A stretch of DNA of 64,000 bases from Chryseobacterium nakagawai (lineage in GTDB: Bacteria; Bacteroidota; Bacteroidia; Flavobacteriales; Weeksellaceae), in assembly GCF_900637665.1 (NCBI RefSeq), contig NZ_LR134386.1:1852501-1916500 (forward strand), written 5' to 3'. Shown here one piece after another: positions 16,463 through 26,174 of the stretch (its first letter is position 1; each line of letters starts with the position of its first letter). Both the position numbers and the translations under genes were made by a program. The notes under the pieces were generated by a model. That model made no database searches and was not told the DNA's origin. It was given only the letters and a program-made list of their open reading frames with translations.

Positions 16463-16807
16463 ATGGCTTACAATATAGAATTGGCTGATAGGGTTAGAGA
16501 ATGGCTGGCCCAGTTGAATGATATTAAAGTAGAGGAAAAGAAAATGTTTGGTGGACTGGCATTTTTGGTAAATGACAAAATGTGTATCAACATCAGCCAC
16601 GACAACCTGATGTGCCGCTATAACCCTGAAAAGGAAGAAGAAGTAGCGGAGAAAACGGGTTTTCTTCCTATGATTATGAGAGGGAAACAATTAAAGGAAT
16701 ACTGCTATGTAGAACCTGATGGATTTCAGAAACCCGAAGATTTTGAATATTGGATGAAGCTTTGTCTTGATTATAACACAATTGCTAAGACTTCGAAGAA
16801 GAGGTAG
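16463..16807 (+). CDS. TfoX/Sxy family protein (N-terminal domain)
   Basis: 114 aa corresponding to the TfoX N-terminal domain: VEEKKMFGGLAFLVNDKMCINISHDNLMCRY is the typical core, with the YWMKLCLDYN segment near the end. The C-terminal TfoX domain of proteobacterial competence activators is absent, as usual for Bacteroidota members. Role unknown; a link to competence is not supported here. Monocistronic, ending in a strong bidirectional terminator. Confidence 0.88.
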   Translation: MAYNIELADRVREWLAQLNDIKVEEKKMFGGLAFLVNDKMCINISHDNLMCRYNPEKEEEVAEKTGFLPMIMRGKQLKEYCYVEPDGFQKPEDFEYWMKLCLDYNTIAKTSKKR

Positions 16808-16824
16808 GATATTCTTTAAATATA

Positions 16825-16852
16825 AAAAATCACCGGCTTACCGGTGATTTTT
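16825..16852. terminator. Bidirectional terminator
   Basis: A perfect 12-bp stem AAAAATCACCGG/CCGGTGATTTTT with a CTTA loop lies between the convergent TfoX-like and MORN-repeat genes. It has A and T tracts on both sides, so it can serve both strands. Confidence 0.9.
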
Positions 16853-16854
16853 CA

Positions 16855-18420
16855 TTATTTTGTCCTCTTATTTTCTTCTTCATAAAGGTTTTTGAATTCT
16901 TTTTCAGTGACTTCCTTTCCTTCAAAGTAATACTTGATCTTTTGGGTGCCGTCATTGCTTGTGTAAGTGGATTTTCCGTGCATTTTTTCATCCTTCCAGC
17001 TTACCTCGTTGGTACTTTTCTTCTCATACCAAACGGATCGTATCTTTTTTCCGTTTTCATCATATTCCGTTTCTGAATAGACAAAAGGGGTACCATCCTT
17101 TTCATAATTGAAGTATTTATGAATTCCTATTCGATGACCATCCTTGTAATGATCTACATGGACGACCTTACCATCTTTGTCATAATAAGTCTTATCAAGA
17201 TTTACATTTTGTACAGATTGTGTCTTGCCATCAGGAAAATAAATGATTTCCTTGATGAATTTATCATTCTCATAATAGGCTTCGCTTTGAAGGTTTCCTT
17301 TGTCATCATAATATTTGTTGGAAATTCTTTTTCCATGATCAAAGTTTTCCTGTGTCTTTAGAAGATTATTCTGATAGAGCTCCTTAGCTCCATGCAGTTG
17401 ATCATCTTTATAATTGGTAACATTCACGAGTTCTCCGCTAGGATAATAAGTCTTCCAGGTTCCTGTTTTCTTTCCAGTGTTATCGTAATATTCCTCAGAT
17501 TTTATCTTTCCAACATCGTAATAATTCTTATGGGTTCCTACTGGTTTCCCAAAGCTGAAGAGATTCTTGGAAAGAAGTTCCCCATTCTTATTGTATTTTT
17601 CTACATAGCCATTGAATTGATTGTTGAAATAAGTGGCGAAGAATCTTTTGACACGCTGTGGCTTTTTCTTCTCCGTTTTCTTCTCTGGCTCATTCTTGAC
17701 ATCCGTAGGAGTATCAACGCTGTATACCGTATAAGGCCCGTTTTTGATATCCCTTTCAATAATATTGTAATCTACAAGAGGAGTTCCATTGTATGCAAGC
17801 AACACCTGTCCTTTCTTGAAATCAGAAGGATAGGTAATGCTAAGGTTATCATTGGAGATAGATACAGGACCAATAAGCTTACCCTTGTTATAAGAACCTT
17901 GAATGATATATTCTTTTGCCTCATAACGTTCTTTAGGATCTGTAAAGTATACTTTCTTGATTCCGTTTTTCAGATGGTTCTTGTAGGGAACTTCGGAATA
18001 GAGTTTTCCGGACTGGCTGTACACTTTATAGACTCCATCAAGCTTACCGTTTTTATATGGGATTTCCTGAAAAAGCATTCCCCCTGGATAATAGATTTTC
18101 TTTATTCCATCAATCATTTTGTTTTTGAAAGGAGTAGTGGAATAAAAGTTTTTGTATAAGACGGTATTTACTTCAATCTTATCAGATTTGTCAAGATCCT
18201 CCTTCAACCCGGGGTAATCTTTTTCAATATTGTTGAGGTCCGTTAGAAAGTCTTCCGGAGTGAACATTTTATCTTTAAAGAAGGCTTCTTCATAGGCTTT
18301 GGTTATTTCCTTGCTGAGAACCGTATAGGAAATTACTTCTGAATCATAATCATAGTAATTCTGGGCTGCTGCAAGGCTTGTGGTAAAAAGAAGAAGCAGA
18401 CTGTATTTCTTGAATTTCAT
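16855..18420 (-). CDS. Secreted MORN-repeat protein
   Basis: 521 aa with a signal peptide (MKFKKYSLLLLFTTSLAAAQ). From about residue 105 on it consists of MORN-type repeats of roughly 20-25 residues, recognisable as ...GTWKTYYPSGELVNVTNYK, ...GKLDGVYKVYSQSGKLYSEV and similar YY.nG.l..e..y units, about a dozen in all. Such repeats form extended beta structures, often at membranes. The related YwqK family is sometimes called antitoxin, but nothing supports that here. It starts 3 nt after the WG-repeat gene, so the two are one operon and may form a complex. Confidence 0.88.
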   Translation of the reverse strand: MKFKKYSLLLLFTTSLAAAQNYYDYDSEVISYTVLSKEITKAYEEAFFKDKMFTPEDFLTDLNNIEKDYPGLKEDLDKSDKIEVNTVLYKNFYSTTPFKNKMIDGIKKIYYPGGMLFQEIPYKNGKLDGVYKVYSQSGKLYSEVPYKNHLKNGIKKVYFTDPKERYEAKEYIIQGSYNKGKLIGPVSISNDNLSITYPSDFKKGQVLLAYNGTPLVDYNIIERDIKNGPYTVYSVDTPTDVKNEPEKKTEKKKPQRVKRFFATYFNNQFNGYVEKYNKNGELLSKNLFSFGKPVGTHKNYYDVGKIKSEEYYDNTGKKTGTWKTYYPSGELVNVTNYKDDQLHGAKELYQNNLLKTQENFDHGKRISNKYYDDKGNLQSEAYYENDKFIKEIIYFPDGKTQSVQNVNLDKTYYDKDGKVVHVDHYKDGHRIGIHKYFNYEKDGTPFVYSETEYDENGKKIRSVWYEKKSTNEVSWKDEKMHGKSTYTSNDGTQKIKYYFEGKEVTEKEFKNLYEEENKRTK

Positions 18421-18423
18421 GTT

Positions 18424-20094
18424 TTAGTTTTTAAAATAAAGTTGACCTTGTTTGTTGGCGAAGCCCAATAATTTTCCTTTTTCATCTTGCAGAGTGATTA
18501 TCATTGTTCCTTGAGGAGTTCCGGCAGAAGTATATTGGCTGCTGCGATATGGATAGCTCATCAGAATATTACGGATGGGATATGAAAAGACAGGTTCAAC
18601 TAAATTATTTTCAATGCTGCCGTTAGGGATAACAGGTTTCAGGAATCCATATTTTCCATCTTTTTTGATTTGAAGAAAGCTTCCCGACCCATAGGTTACC
18701 TTTTTATTGACGATTTCATCATATACAGGCTGGAGGATGTATTTACCCTGAGGAATGACAACCCCATATTTTCCATCCTTAATGACGGTCCAGTTGTTAT
18801 AATTATTGCCATAGAAAGGGTCGTTGAGGATAATGTCATCAAATTCATCAGGAAAAATCATCTGCTGTAGATTATTGATCAACTTGTACTTCATCTTTCC
18901 ATTCTTCTTGTTACCCAACAGGAAGATTTGCCCACTATATTGGGAATCATATCCCGGACTTATCACTTTGATTGTTTCAAATTCTGTAGGCTTCTTCTCA
19001 CTGATAAGAATTTGGTTCTTATCTTTATGGGTGAAAGTAATATAGTTGGTATAGGTATAGATGGTATCACCTTCTTTCTTCTGTGGTGAACCACTCATAT
19101 TTGCAATCTTGATGTCCTTTGCGCCCTTTGGAAGTTTTAATCTCTTGGTTACCTTCTCATTTTTTTCATGGTTATAATGATAGGTAACATACGGAAAGTC
19201 ATTCTCTATGGAATACGAAACCCCTACATATATAGGCTGTTTCTTTACTTCCCGATATCCTGGATCATTGGAAACTGTTTTTCCTGATGAGGGCGGTGGA
19301 GGCGGTGGACTATAAGACGGGCTCCTTACGCCTTCATCATAATCCCTGTATACTTCATAAACGGCAGTTGGTTGCTTTATGGTTTCCTGATTTGAACTTC
19401 CAAAATAATCCCTATTACGATTAGTATTCTTTACAATTCTTTCATTGAAGTTCTTAGAAGTAACTGGCTCCAGCTTATTATCACGGATCGTCATCTTTAC
19501 TTCAGACAATGGATCGGTTTCATTCTTTCGGTATCTGATTTCAAGCTCATACTCATCCCTATTTTCCGTCACGGAAATGGAATAGTAATCCTTAAATACA
19601 TACTGGGAAATCTTATGTTCCTTCGGGTCCCAGATGAAAAAATCTTCCTTCATGTTTTCATTCAATACATGGAAGATAAGGTTGGGACCAAATCTCTCTC
19701 CAATCCACATAGAAATTACAGGGTTTTCGGTAATCTTTGTACCATCTTTATCCAAAATGACCCTGCTTTTTTTATCATTGTCATATTCAGCAATGATGAA
19801 ACCTTTATAGGTAGGAAAGATATTTTTGAATTCAGGAAGGAGTATTTCTTTTCCGCTCAATAGCATTCCTTTTTTTCCAGCTTTGAAAGTATGAAGAAGG
19901 TTGAAGTCATAATCATCCTGCTCATTGAACTGAAGAGAATCAAATTTTGGGGCAATGATTTCACCGCCGGCATAATTGGATATTCCCCATAGATTTCCAT
20001 CCCTGTATGGAATATACAGCTCCTGTGCATAGGCTGAAATGCTTAAAAGAGAGAGTGAAAAAAAAGTAAATTTTCTTGAAAATATGAATTTCAT
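18424..20094 (-). CDS. Secreted WG-repeat protein
   Basis: 556 aa with a signal peptide ending SAYAQ. WG (KWG) repeats occur at both ends: GNLWGISNYAGGEIIAPKFD near the N-terminus, and YNNWTVIKDGKYGVVIPQGKYILQPVYDEI, DGKYGFLKP and GFANKQGQLYF near the C-terminus. The middle third is different and contains a poly-proline patch (SPPPPPPSSGK, about 260). WG repeats are beta-propeller-like and of unknown role. First gene of the operon with the MORN-repeat protein, 3-nt gap. Confidence 0.86.
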   Translation of the reverse strand: MKFIFSRKFTFFSLSLLSISAYAQELYIPYRDGNLWGISNYAGGEIIAPKFDSLQFNEQDDYDFNLLHTFKAGKKGMLLSGKEILLPEFKNIFPTYKGFIIAEYDNDKKSRVILDKDGTKITENPVISMWIGERFGPNLIFHVLNENMKEDFFIWDPKEHKISQYVFKDYYSISVTENRDEYELEIRYRKNETDPLSEVKMTIRDNKLEPVTSKNFNERIVKNTNRNRDYFGSSNQETIKQPTAVYEVYRDYDEGVRSPSYSPPPPPPSSGKTVSNDPGYREVKKQPIYVGVSYSIENDFPYVTYHYNHEKNEKVTKRLKLPKGAKDIKIANMSGSPQKKEGDTIYTYTNYITFTHKDKNQILISEKKPTEFETIKVISPGYDSQYSGQIFLLGNKKNGKMKYKLINNLQQMIFPDEFDDIILNDPFYGNNYNNWTVIKDGKYGVVIPQGKYILQPVYDEIVNKKVTYGSGSFLQIKKDGKYGFLKPVIPNGSIENNLVEPVFSYPIRNILMSYPYRSSQYTSAGTPQGTMIITLQDEKGKLLGFANKQGQLYFKN

Positions 20095-20169
20095 TTTTTA
20101 GTTTTTGCAAAAATAGTTTAATTTATTCGTTGAAGTTGCTTATTGTAAGGGTTCTTAGCTGCTTTTCTC

Positions 20170-21228
20170 CTAAAGATAAAGAGCTTCGCGAATGTTAACC
20201 AAAATCTTCATAGATTTTTCTGTATCCGGATATTCCGGAAGGTCAGAAATAGTATGCTGTTCCTCAATAGATTGTATCAGATCTTCCGCTTTATTCATTA
20301 CTGCTTCATACGACCAATTTCCGGCTTTGATATCCAGCAATTCATCCCGGTTCTCTACACGGGTTTGAAGAGATTGGGTTCTAAAAATCTGTTCACATGA
20401 CTGCAATAAACGGATGGTGTGCATCATATTTTTGCTGTCGTAGTTCTGCCCATGCGTTTGATTAACATTGTATCGGTCTTCATTGCGTTCTTCTACCCAC
20501 TTCCAATATTCTCTATAGTCTTTGCAGTACGTAGAGTAAGCATCCAGGTTACAAAACAGATAAGCATCATGCTTTTCATCCTTGGGAACAGAAGATACTG
20601 AAACCTGATTCGCTTCTTCATGCTGGATAATTCCTTTATAATCCAATATTTGAGAGTCATCATAAAATAACGCAAACATTCCTTTGGTGTGGTCAATAGC
20701 TGTTAACCCACATTTTTCCTGAACTTTTCCGTTTTCCGACAACCATTTTTTCAAAGGAAGAGAACCTTGTCCGTCAAGAATAAAGCAGAAATCAAGAATG
20801 GATTTTCTTTCTTTGTCAATAGGGTTCAGTATCTTTTTGTTAAGACCTTTCGCTTTTTTAATCTGGGAAATGGCATATCCGGCAAAGGTGTCCTTACATA
20901 ATTTAGAGAGAAAATCCTCAGGTTTAAGCAGATCCATCAACGGATCTTTATAAAGAATGCAATCCTCAGGACTTGCCAAAACCTCCAGAATATTAGGGTT
21001 ATTCTTTTGCAACAGTTCCACAAACCTTCCGATCTCATAATAAGTAATATCATTCGTCTCATTGGAAATCTGCGGAATGTAGTTCAGCCCGAAGAAATCT
21101 TCCTTTGGTAAGTAGTACACTCCGCGGATATCCGTATCCGAAGTTTCCGTTGCCAGCCCGAAAGCCCGGCTTCCGGAGATGGCTTCGAAGAGGAGGAGGT
21201 TGTTGGTTTTTAGGTCTTGGATGGTCAT
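20170..21228 (-). CDS. Pol-beta-type nucleotidyltransferase (large)
   Basis: 352 aa. The N-terminal 100 residues carry the minimal nucleotidyltransferase signature GSRAFGLATETSDTDIRGVY (GS motif plus D-x-D), and the rest is helical with RLLQSCEQIFRTQSLQTRVENRDELL, typical of the predicted nucleotidyltransferase group COG3541. Such enzymes transfer a nucleotide to RNA or protein; the substrate is not known. The C-terminal part is long for a minimal NTase. Last gene of a four-gene minus-strand cassette that begins with another NTase at 23407. Confidence 0.85.
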   Translation of the reverse strand: MTIQDLKTNNLLLFEAISGSRAFGLATETSDTDIRGVYYLPKEDFFGLNYIPQISNETNDITYYEIGRFVELLQKNNPNILEVLASPEDCILYKDPLMDLLKPEDFLSKLCKDTFAGYAISQIKKAKGLNKKILNPIDKERKSILDFCFILDGQGSLPLKKWLSENGKVQEKCGLTAIDHTKGMFALFYDDSQILDYKGIIQHEEANQVSVSSVPKDEKHDAYLFCNLDAYSTYCKDYREYWKWVEERNEDRYNVNQTHGQNYDSKNMMHTIRLLQSCEQIFRTQSLQTRVENRDELLDIKAGNWSYEAVMNKAEDLIQSIEEQHTISDLPEYPDTEKSMKILVNIREALYL

Positions 21229-21257
21229 TTTAATTATTCAAATAAAAGTCTTTTATA

Positions 21258-21989
21258 TTAGTATTTAACACAACTATTGACAACAACTTCCAGTGCTTTT
21301 TCTGCATCACAGGCATATAATCCTGAACACCAGGCTGGATTAGCTTCAATTAATGCCCAGCCTTTTCCTGTGATAATTCCGAAATCCAGTACTACAGCCT
21401 TAGGCAAAGTAGGAGAGTATTTCTGAATAAACTCATTAAAAAATTCAAACATATTATGTTCTTCAGTTTCAGATAATGAACTTGTATCAAATCTATTGTT
21501 TCTCCAATAAGAAGAATATGTTTTTATTTCATTATTAAGTACAAAGCATCTTACTTCAAGTTCCCATTCTACTACTTCTGAGGTGAAAACTGTAGAATGC
21601 AAATCTACAGTGTCAAAACCTTTGATATCCGTCAGCTTATGATAAACCCCTGCTTTAAAACTTTTAAAGTCAGAACATTTAATGAAAATATCTTTTTCTT
21701 GTAGAAAGTCTCTTAATTGTCCATAGGTAATTTTACGTTTGACAAATTCTTCTGAGATACCAGCAAGCCAATCATCCTTTGGTTTTGTTAAAGTCAGATT
21801 ACATTGTTCAGCAACAATTTCGGAATAAATATCTTCACCATAGACTGCAATTACATCGGCACGAAATTCCTCAGGGACATTCCATTTTGCATTGAAACGG
21901 CTCAGTTCGTAAGGTGAATTGATGGATGCTTTTTTGAGATTGTTACTATCTTCCGTATACATAGGAGAGAGTGCAATTATATTTTTCAT
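21258..21989 (-). CDS. ATP-grasp domain protein
   Basis: 243 aa. The C-terminal half shows the ATP-grasp ligation core: VVEWELEVRCFVLNNEIKTYSSYWR and VVLDFGIITGKGWALIEANPAWCSGLYACD, where D-x-G ... E-x-N are the metal/ATP ligands. ATP-grasp enzymes join a carboxylate to an amine or thiol through an acyl-phosphate. The N-terminal part lacks a recognised substrate domain. It lies between a nucleotidyltransferase and a protein of unknown function, all on one strand with gaps of 19-29 nt. Confidence 0.82.
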   Translation of the reverse strand: MKNIIALSPMYTEDSNNLKKASINSPYELSRFNAKWNVPEEFRADVIAVYGEDIYSEIVAEQCNLTLTKPKDDWLAGISEEFVKRKITYGQLRDFLQEKDIFIKCSDFKSFKAGVYHKLTDIKGFDTVDLHSTVFTSEVVEWELEVRCFVLNNEIKTYSSYWRNNRFDTSSLSETEEHNMFEFFNEFIQKYSPTLPKAVVLDFGIITGKGWALIEANPAWCSGLYACDAEKALEVVVNSCVKY

Positions 21990-22008
21990 TTAGTGTTATT
22001 TCATAAGA

Positions 22009-22644
22009 TTAATAATTATTTTTCTGACGGTCTAGAGTTTCTCTGATAACTTCCGGTAAAGGCCTAAACTCAGTAAGAATTTTGTATTTTATTCCTGCTG
22101 TTGTTGTGTAAGACGAAATACTATCTGCTATATTACCTTTTTCTTCTTTATTGAGGATTAAATGATCATAATGTCCCAAGTCCATGGTGAGGATCAGTTC
22201 TTCTCCGGATCTCCTGAACTCTTCATAACATTTGTTGATAAAATCAAAAGCAAGATTTGTTCTGTCGAAACACTTTTCTTTGATACGATATTCGTAAATA
22301 GCTTCATCAAGCAGCATTGATAATTCAGTCAAATCTACATCCTGTCCATGAATTTCTTTGTATCGGCTAACAACCAGTTCAATGAAGGCTTCCGTATAGA
22401 AAATGTTAAAGCTATCATCATCCACATGCCAAAAAATACTATAATAATAATTATGCTTTGGAAGATCATGTCTTTTGAAAGTTTCGATCACTGATAGAGG
22501 AACTTCAAATCCTATTTCTTCCTTTAAGAACTGGCATCTTTCAATAAATTCATGTGTTTTTTCTTCCTCTTTGGGAATCAATTTTTCAAGCTCTTTTTGA
22601 AAGGGTTGAATATCCTTCTTTTTGAAAAAATTAAATATTTTCAT
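22009..22644 (-). CDS. Protein of unknown function in NTase/ATP-grasp cassette
   Basis: 211 aa, charged and soluble, opening MKIFNFFKKKDIQPFQKELEKLIP. No recognised motif; the sequence looks mostly helical with a central Tyr/Trp-rich region (HNYYYSIFWHVDDDSFNIFY). It starts 4 nt after the end of the upstream NTase gene and ends 19 nt before the ATP-grasp gene, so it is probably part of the same pathway. Real gene by codon pattern and tight spacing; function unknown. Confidence 0.78.
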   Translation of the reverse strand: MKIFNFFKKKDIQPFQKELEKLIPKEEEKTHEFIERCQFLKEEIGFEVPLSVIETFKRHDLPKHNYYYSIFWHVDDDSFNIFYTEAFIELVVSRYKEIHGQDVDLTELSMLLDEAIYEYRIKEKCFDRTNLAFDFINKCYEEFRRSGEELILTMDLGHYDHLILNKEEKGNIADSISSYTTTAGIKYKILTEFRPLPEVIRETLDRQKNNY

Positions 22645-22648
22645 TTCT

Positions 22649-23443
<795 letters not shown>

Positions 23444-23637
23444 TTATTACGCAGATGTTTAAAGTTCTAAGTTTAAGGTTTAATGTTGTCAACTTTTCAA
23501 TATTGGACCCGAATATTCCTTTTCAGACTATCTTGTCTCTCATCTCTTCGTCTATTATCTATTTTCTCCTTAATACCTCCTTTATCCATTACCCAAAATA
23601 CTCCTTATTTCACTAATATTGCATTTTCTCTATTTAA

Positions 23638-24660
<1,023 letters not shown>

Positions 24661-25443
24661 ATGAAGACCTTAAAGAATGAATTGATCTACTTTGCAACGG
24701 CTCTGATGTTCTTCACCAGAATTCCTGTTCCGTTTTCCATTCCGTATTCTGGTGAGATCATGAATAAATCCCAGAAGTATTTCGCGTGGATCGGACTTTT
24801 GGTAGGGTTGATTAATGCAGGGATTTTATATCTTTCTTATCAGCTTTTTAACCTGGAAATAGGAATCGTTCTGATGATGATTAGCAGTGTTTTGCTTACA
24901 GGAGCCTTTCATGAGGATGGCTTTACAGATATGTGTGACAGTTTTGGAGGTGGATACGGAAAGGAAAAAATTCTTACCATTATGAAAGACAGCAGAGTAG
25001 GAGCTTACGGAACCATCGGGATTATTTTATTGTTTGCTTTAAAATTTCTCAGTATTCAGGCTTTGGGAGCTATGGATCTGCTAAAGACCCTGGGAATTAT
25101 CGTCCTGGCCCATACTTCAAGCCGTTTTATTTCCGGAACGATGATTTACACTCATCAGTATGTGACGGATATTGACGTAAGCAAATCAAAACCTCTGGCC
25201 AATAAACCTTTGGATGGAATGGCTCTGTTAGTAAGTTTTATCGGGGTTTTAATTTCTTTTGCTTTGATTCCGGACTGGCGCTTGATATTGGCTTTTGCAT
25301 TGGCTTATTTTGGAAAGATTTGCATGGGATGGTATTTTAAAAAACATATCGGCGGTTATACCGGAGATTGTTTAGGAGCCGTACAGCAGGTTACCGAAGT
25401 TTTATTGTATTTAGGAACAATGATCGTATGGAAATTCATCTGA
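24661..25443 (+). CDS. cobS: Adenosylcobinamide-GDP ribazoletransferase
   Basis: 260 aa integral membrane protein that joins adenosylcobinamide-GDP and alpha-ribazole to make cobalamin. Signatures: FFTRIPVP near the start, GAFHEDGFTDMCDSFGGGYGKEKILTIMKDSRVGAYG (the metal-binding DGxxD motif of CobS) and QVTEVLLYLG at the end. About six membrane helices. It starts right after cobT and its last 16 nt overlap the start of cobC, a tight operon. Confidence 0.96.
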   Translation: MKTLKNELIYFATALMFFTRIPVPFSIPYSGEIMNKSQKYFAWIGLLVGLINAGILYLSYQLFNLEIGIVLMMISSVLLTGAFHEDGFTDMCDSFGGGYGKEKILTIMKDSRVGAYGTIGIILLFALKFLSIQALGAMDLLKTLGIIVLAHTSSRFISGTMIYTHQYVTDIDVSKSKPLANKPLDGMALLVSFIGVLISFALIPDWRLILAFALAYFGKICMGWYFKKHIGGYTGDCLGAVQQVTEVLLYLGTMIVWKFI

Positions 25444-25979
25444 TTCGTCATACTGCGGTAGATAATCCGGAAAATCTGTGTTATGGATTTGCCGAAATGC
25501 CTTTACGAAAAGATTATTCGGATGATTTTAAAAACTTAAATCTGGATAACGATTTTGAGCTGGTAATTTCAAGTCCGGCACAACGTTGCAGCCTTTTGGC
25601 TGAACATTTTAAGTTTAAATATTCAACTGATGAAAGGATTCGGGAGATGAATTTTGGAGATTGGGAATTAAAAAAATGGACAGAGATTCCTGAAGAAGAA
25701 ATCAATCCCTGGTATAAAGATTTTATTAATATAAAAGCTTCAGGGGGCGAAAACCTTATTGAAATGCAGACCCGCGTTATCAGTTTTTGGAACGAATTGG
25801 TTGCTAAAGATGTTGAAAAAGTCTTGATTATTGCTCATGCAGGGGTCATCCGTCTGATTCTTCAGGCTGTACTGCAGTTCCCGCTGGGAAATATGTTCAA
25901 GATTCAGATCGGATATGGAAAGAAAGTAATTATTCAGGAAAATGATGGACATCTTTCTATTGTAAGTATAAATGTATGA
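25428..25979 (+). CDS. cobC: Histidine phosphatase, probable alpha-ribazole phosphatase
   Basis: 183 aa phosphoglycerate-mutase-like protein. LIRHTAVDNPENLCYG holds the catalytic RH motif (RHT in place of RHG), and ISSPAQRC, EMNFGDWE and IIAHAGVIRL are the other family blocks. By position after cobT-cobS it should dephosphorylate alpha-ribazole-5'-phosphate. The start at 25428 (MEIHLIRHT) is chosen over an upstream in-frame start that would lie deep inside cobS; it leaves a 16-nt overlap with cobS. CobU/cobP for cobinamide activation is not in the window. Confidence 0.9.
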   Translation: MEIHLIRHTAVDNPENLCYGFAEMPLRKDYSDDFKNLNLDNDFELVISSPAQRCSLLAEHFKFKYSTDERIREMNFGDWELKKWTEIPEEEINPWYKDFINIKASGGENLIEMQTRVISFWNELVAKDVEKVLIIAHAGVIRLILQAVLQFPLGNMFKIQIGYGKKVIIQENDGHLSIVSINV

Positions 25980-25989
25980 TAAGCAATTA

Positions 25990-26070
25990 GTTTTAGAATA
26001 AATCTGTGTTATCTGCAAAATTTGCGAAAGTAAAAATCTGTGACATCCGCGGGAAATAAAAAGCTCCCAC
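25990..26070. repeat. Intergenic repeat fragment
   Basis: Reading the minus strand gives GCGGATGTCACAGATTTTTA followed by GCAAATTTTGCAGATAACAC, similar to the 3' part (CGCAGATTTTGnnGATnAnGCAGAT) of the repeats at 8521 and 13259. Confidence 0.4.
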
Positions 26071-26138
26071 AGCTCCTACAAATGTTTATACTTAAGAAAA
26101 TCTGTTCAGTCTTTGAGAGATAAAATCATCTGTTAAAA

Positions 26139-26170
26139 GAAAAAACGCCATTCAAAATTTTGAACAGCGT
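26139..26170 (-). terminator. Terminator after the 584-aa gene
   Basis: Minus-strand ACGCTGTTCAAAA pairs along 13 bp with TTTTGAATGGCGT (G-U pairs included) and is followed by TTTTTT. It lies just after the stop at 26175 and ends the rtcB transcript. Confidence 0.85.
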
Positions 26171-26174
26171 ATTT

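Noticed and set aside
17392..18159. A 255-aa plus-strand ORF inside the MORN-repeat gene
   Set aside because: Opposite strand of a clear repeat protein; its hydrophobic content mirrors the charged repeats of the real gene.
16855..18420. Antitoxin of a toxin-antitoxin pair (YwqK-type label for MORN repeats)
   Set aside because: The protein is large and has a signal peptide, and no toxin gene is adjacent; the label comes from distant homology only.
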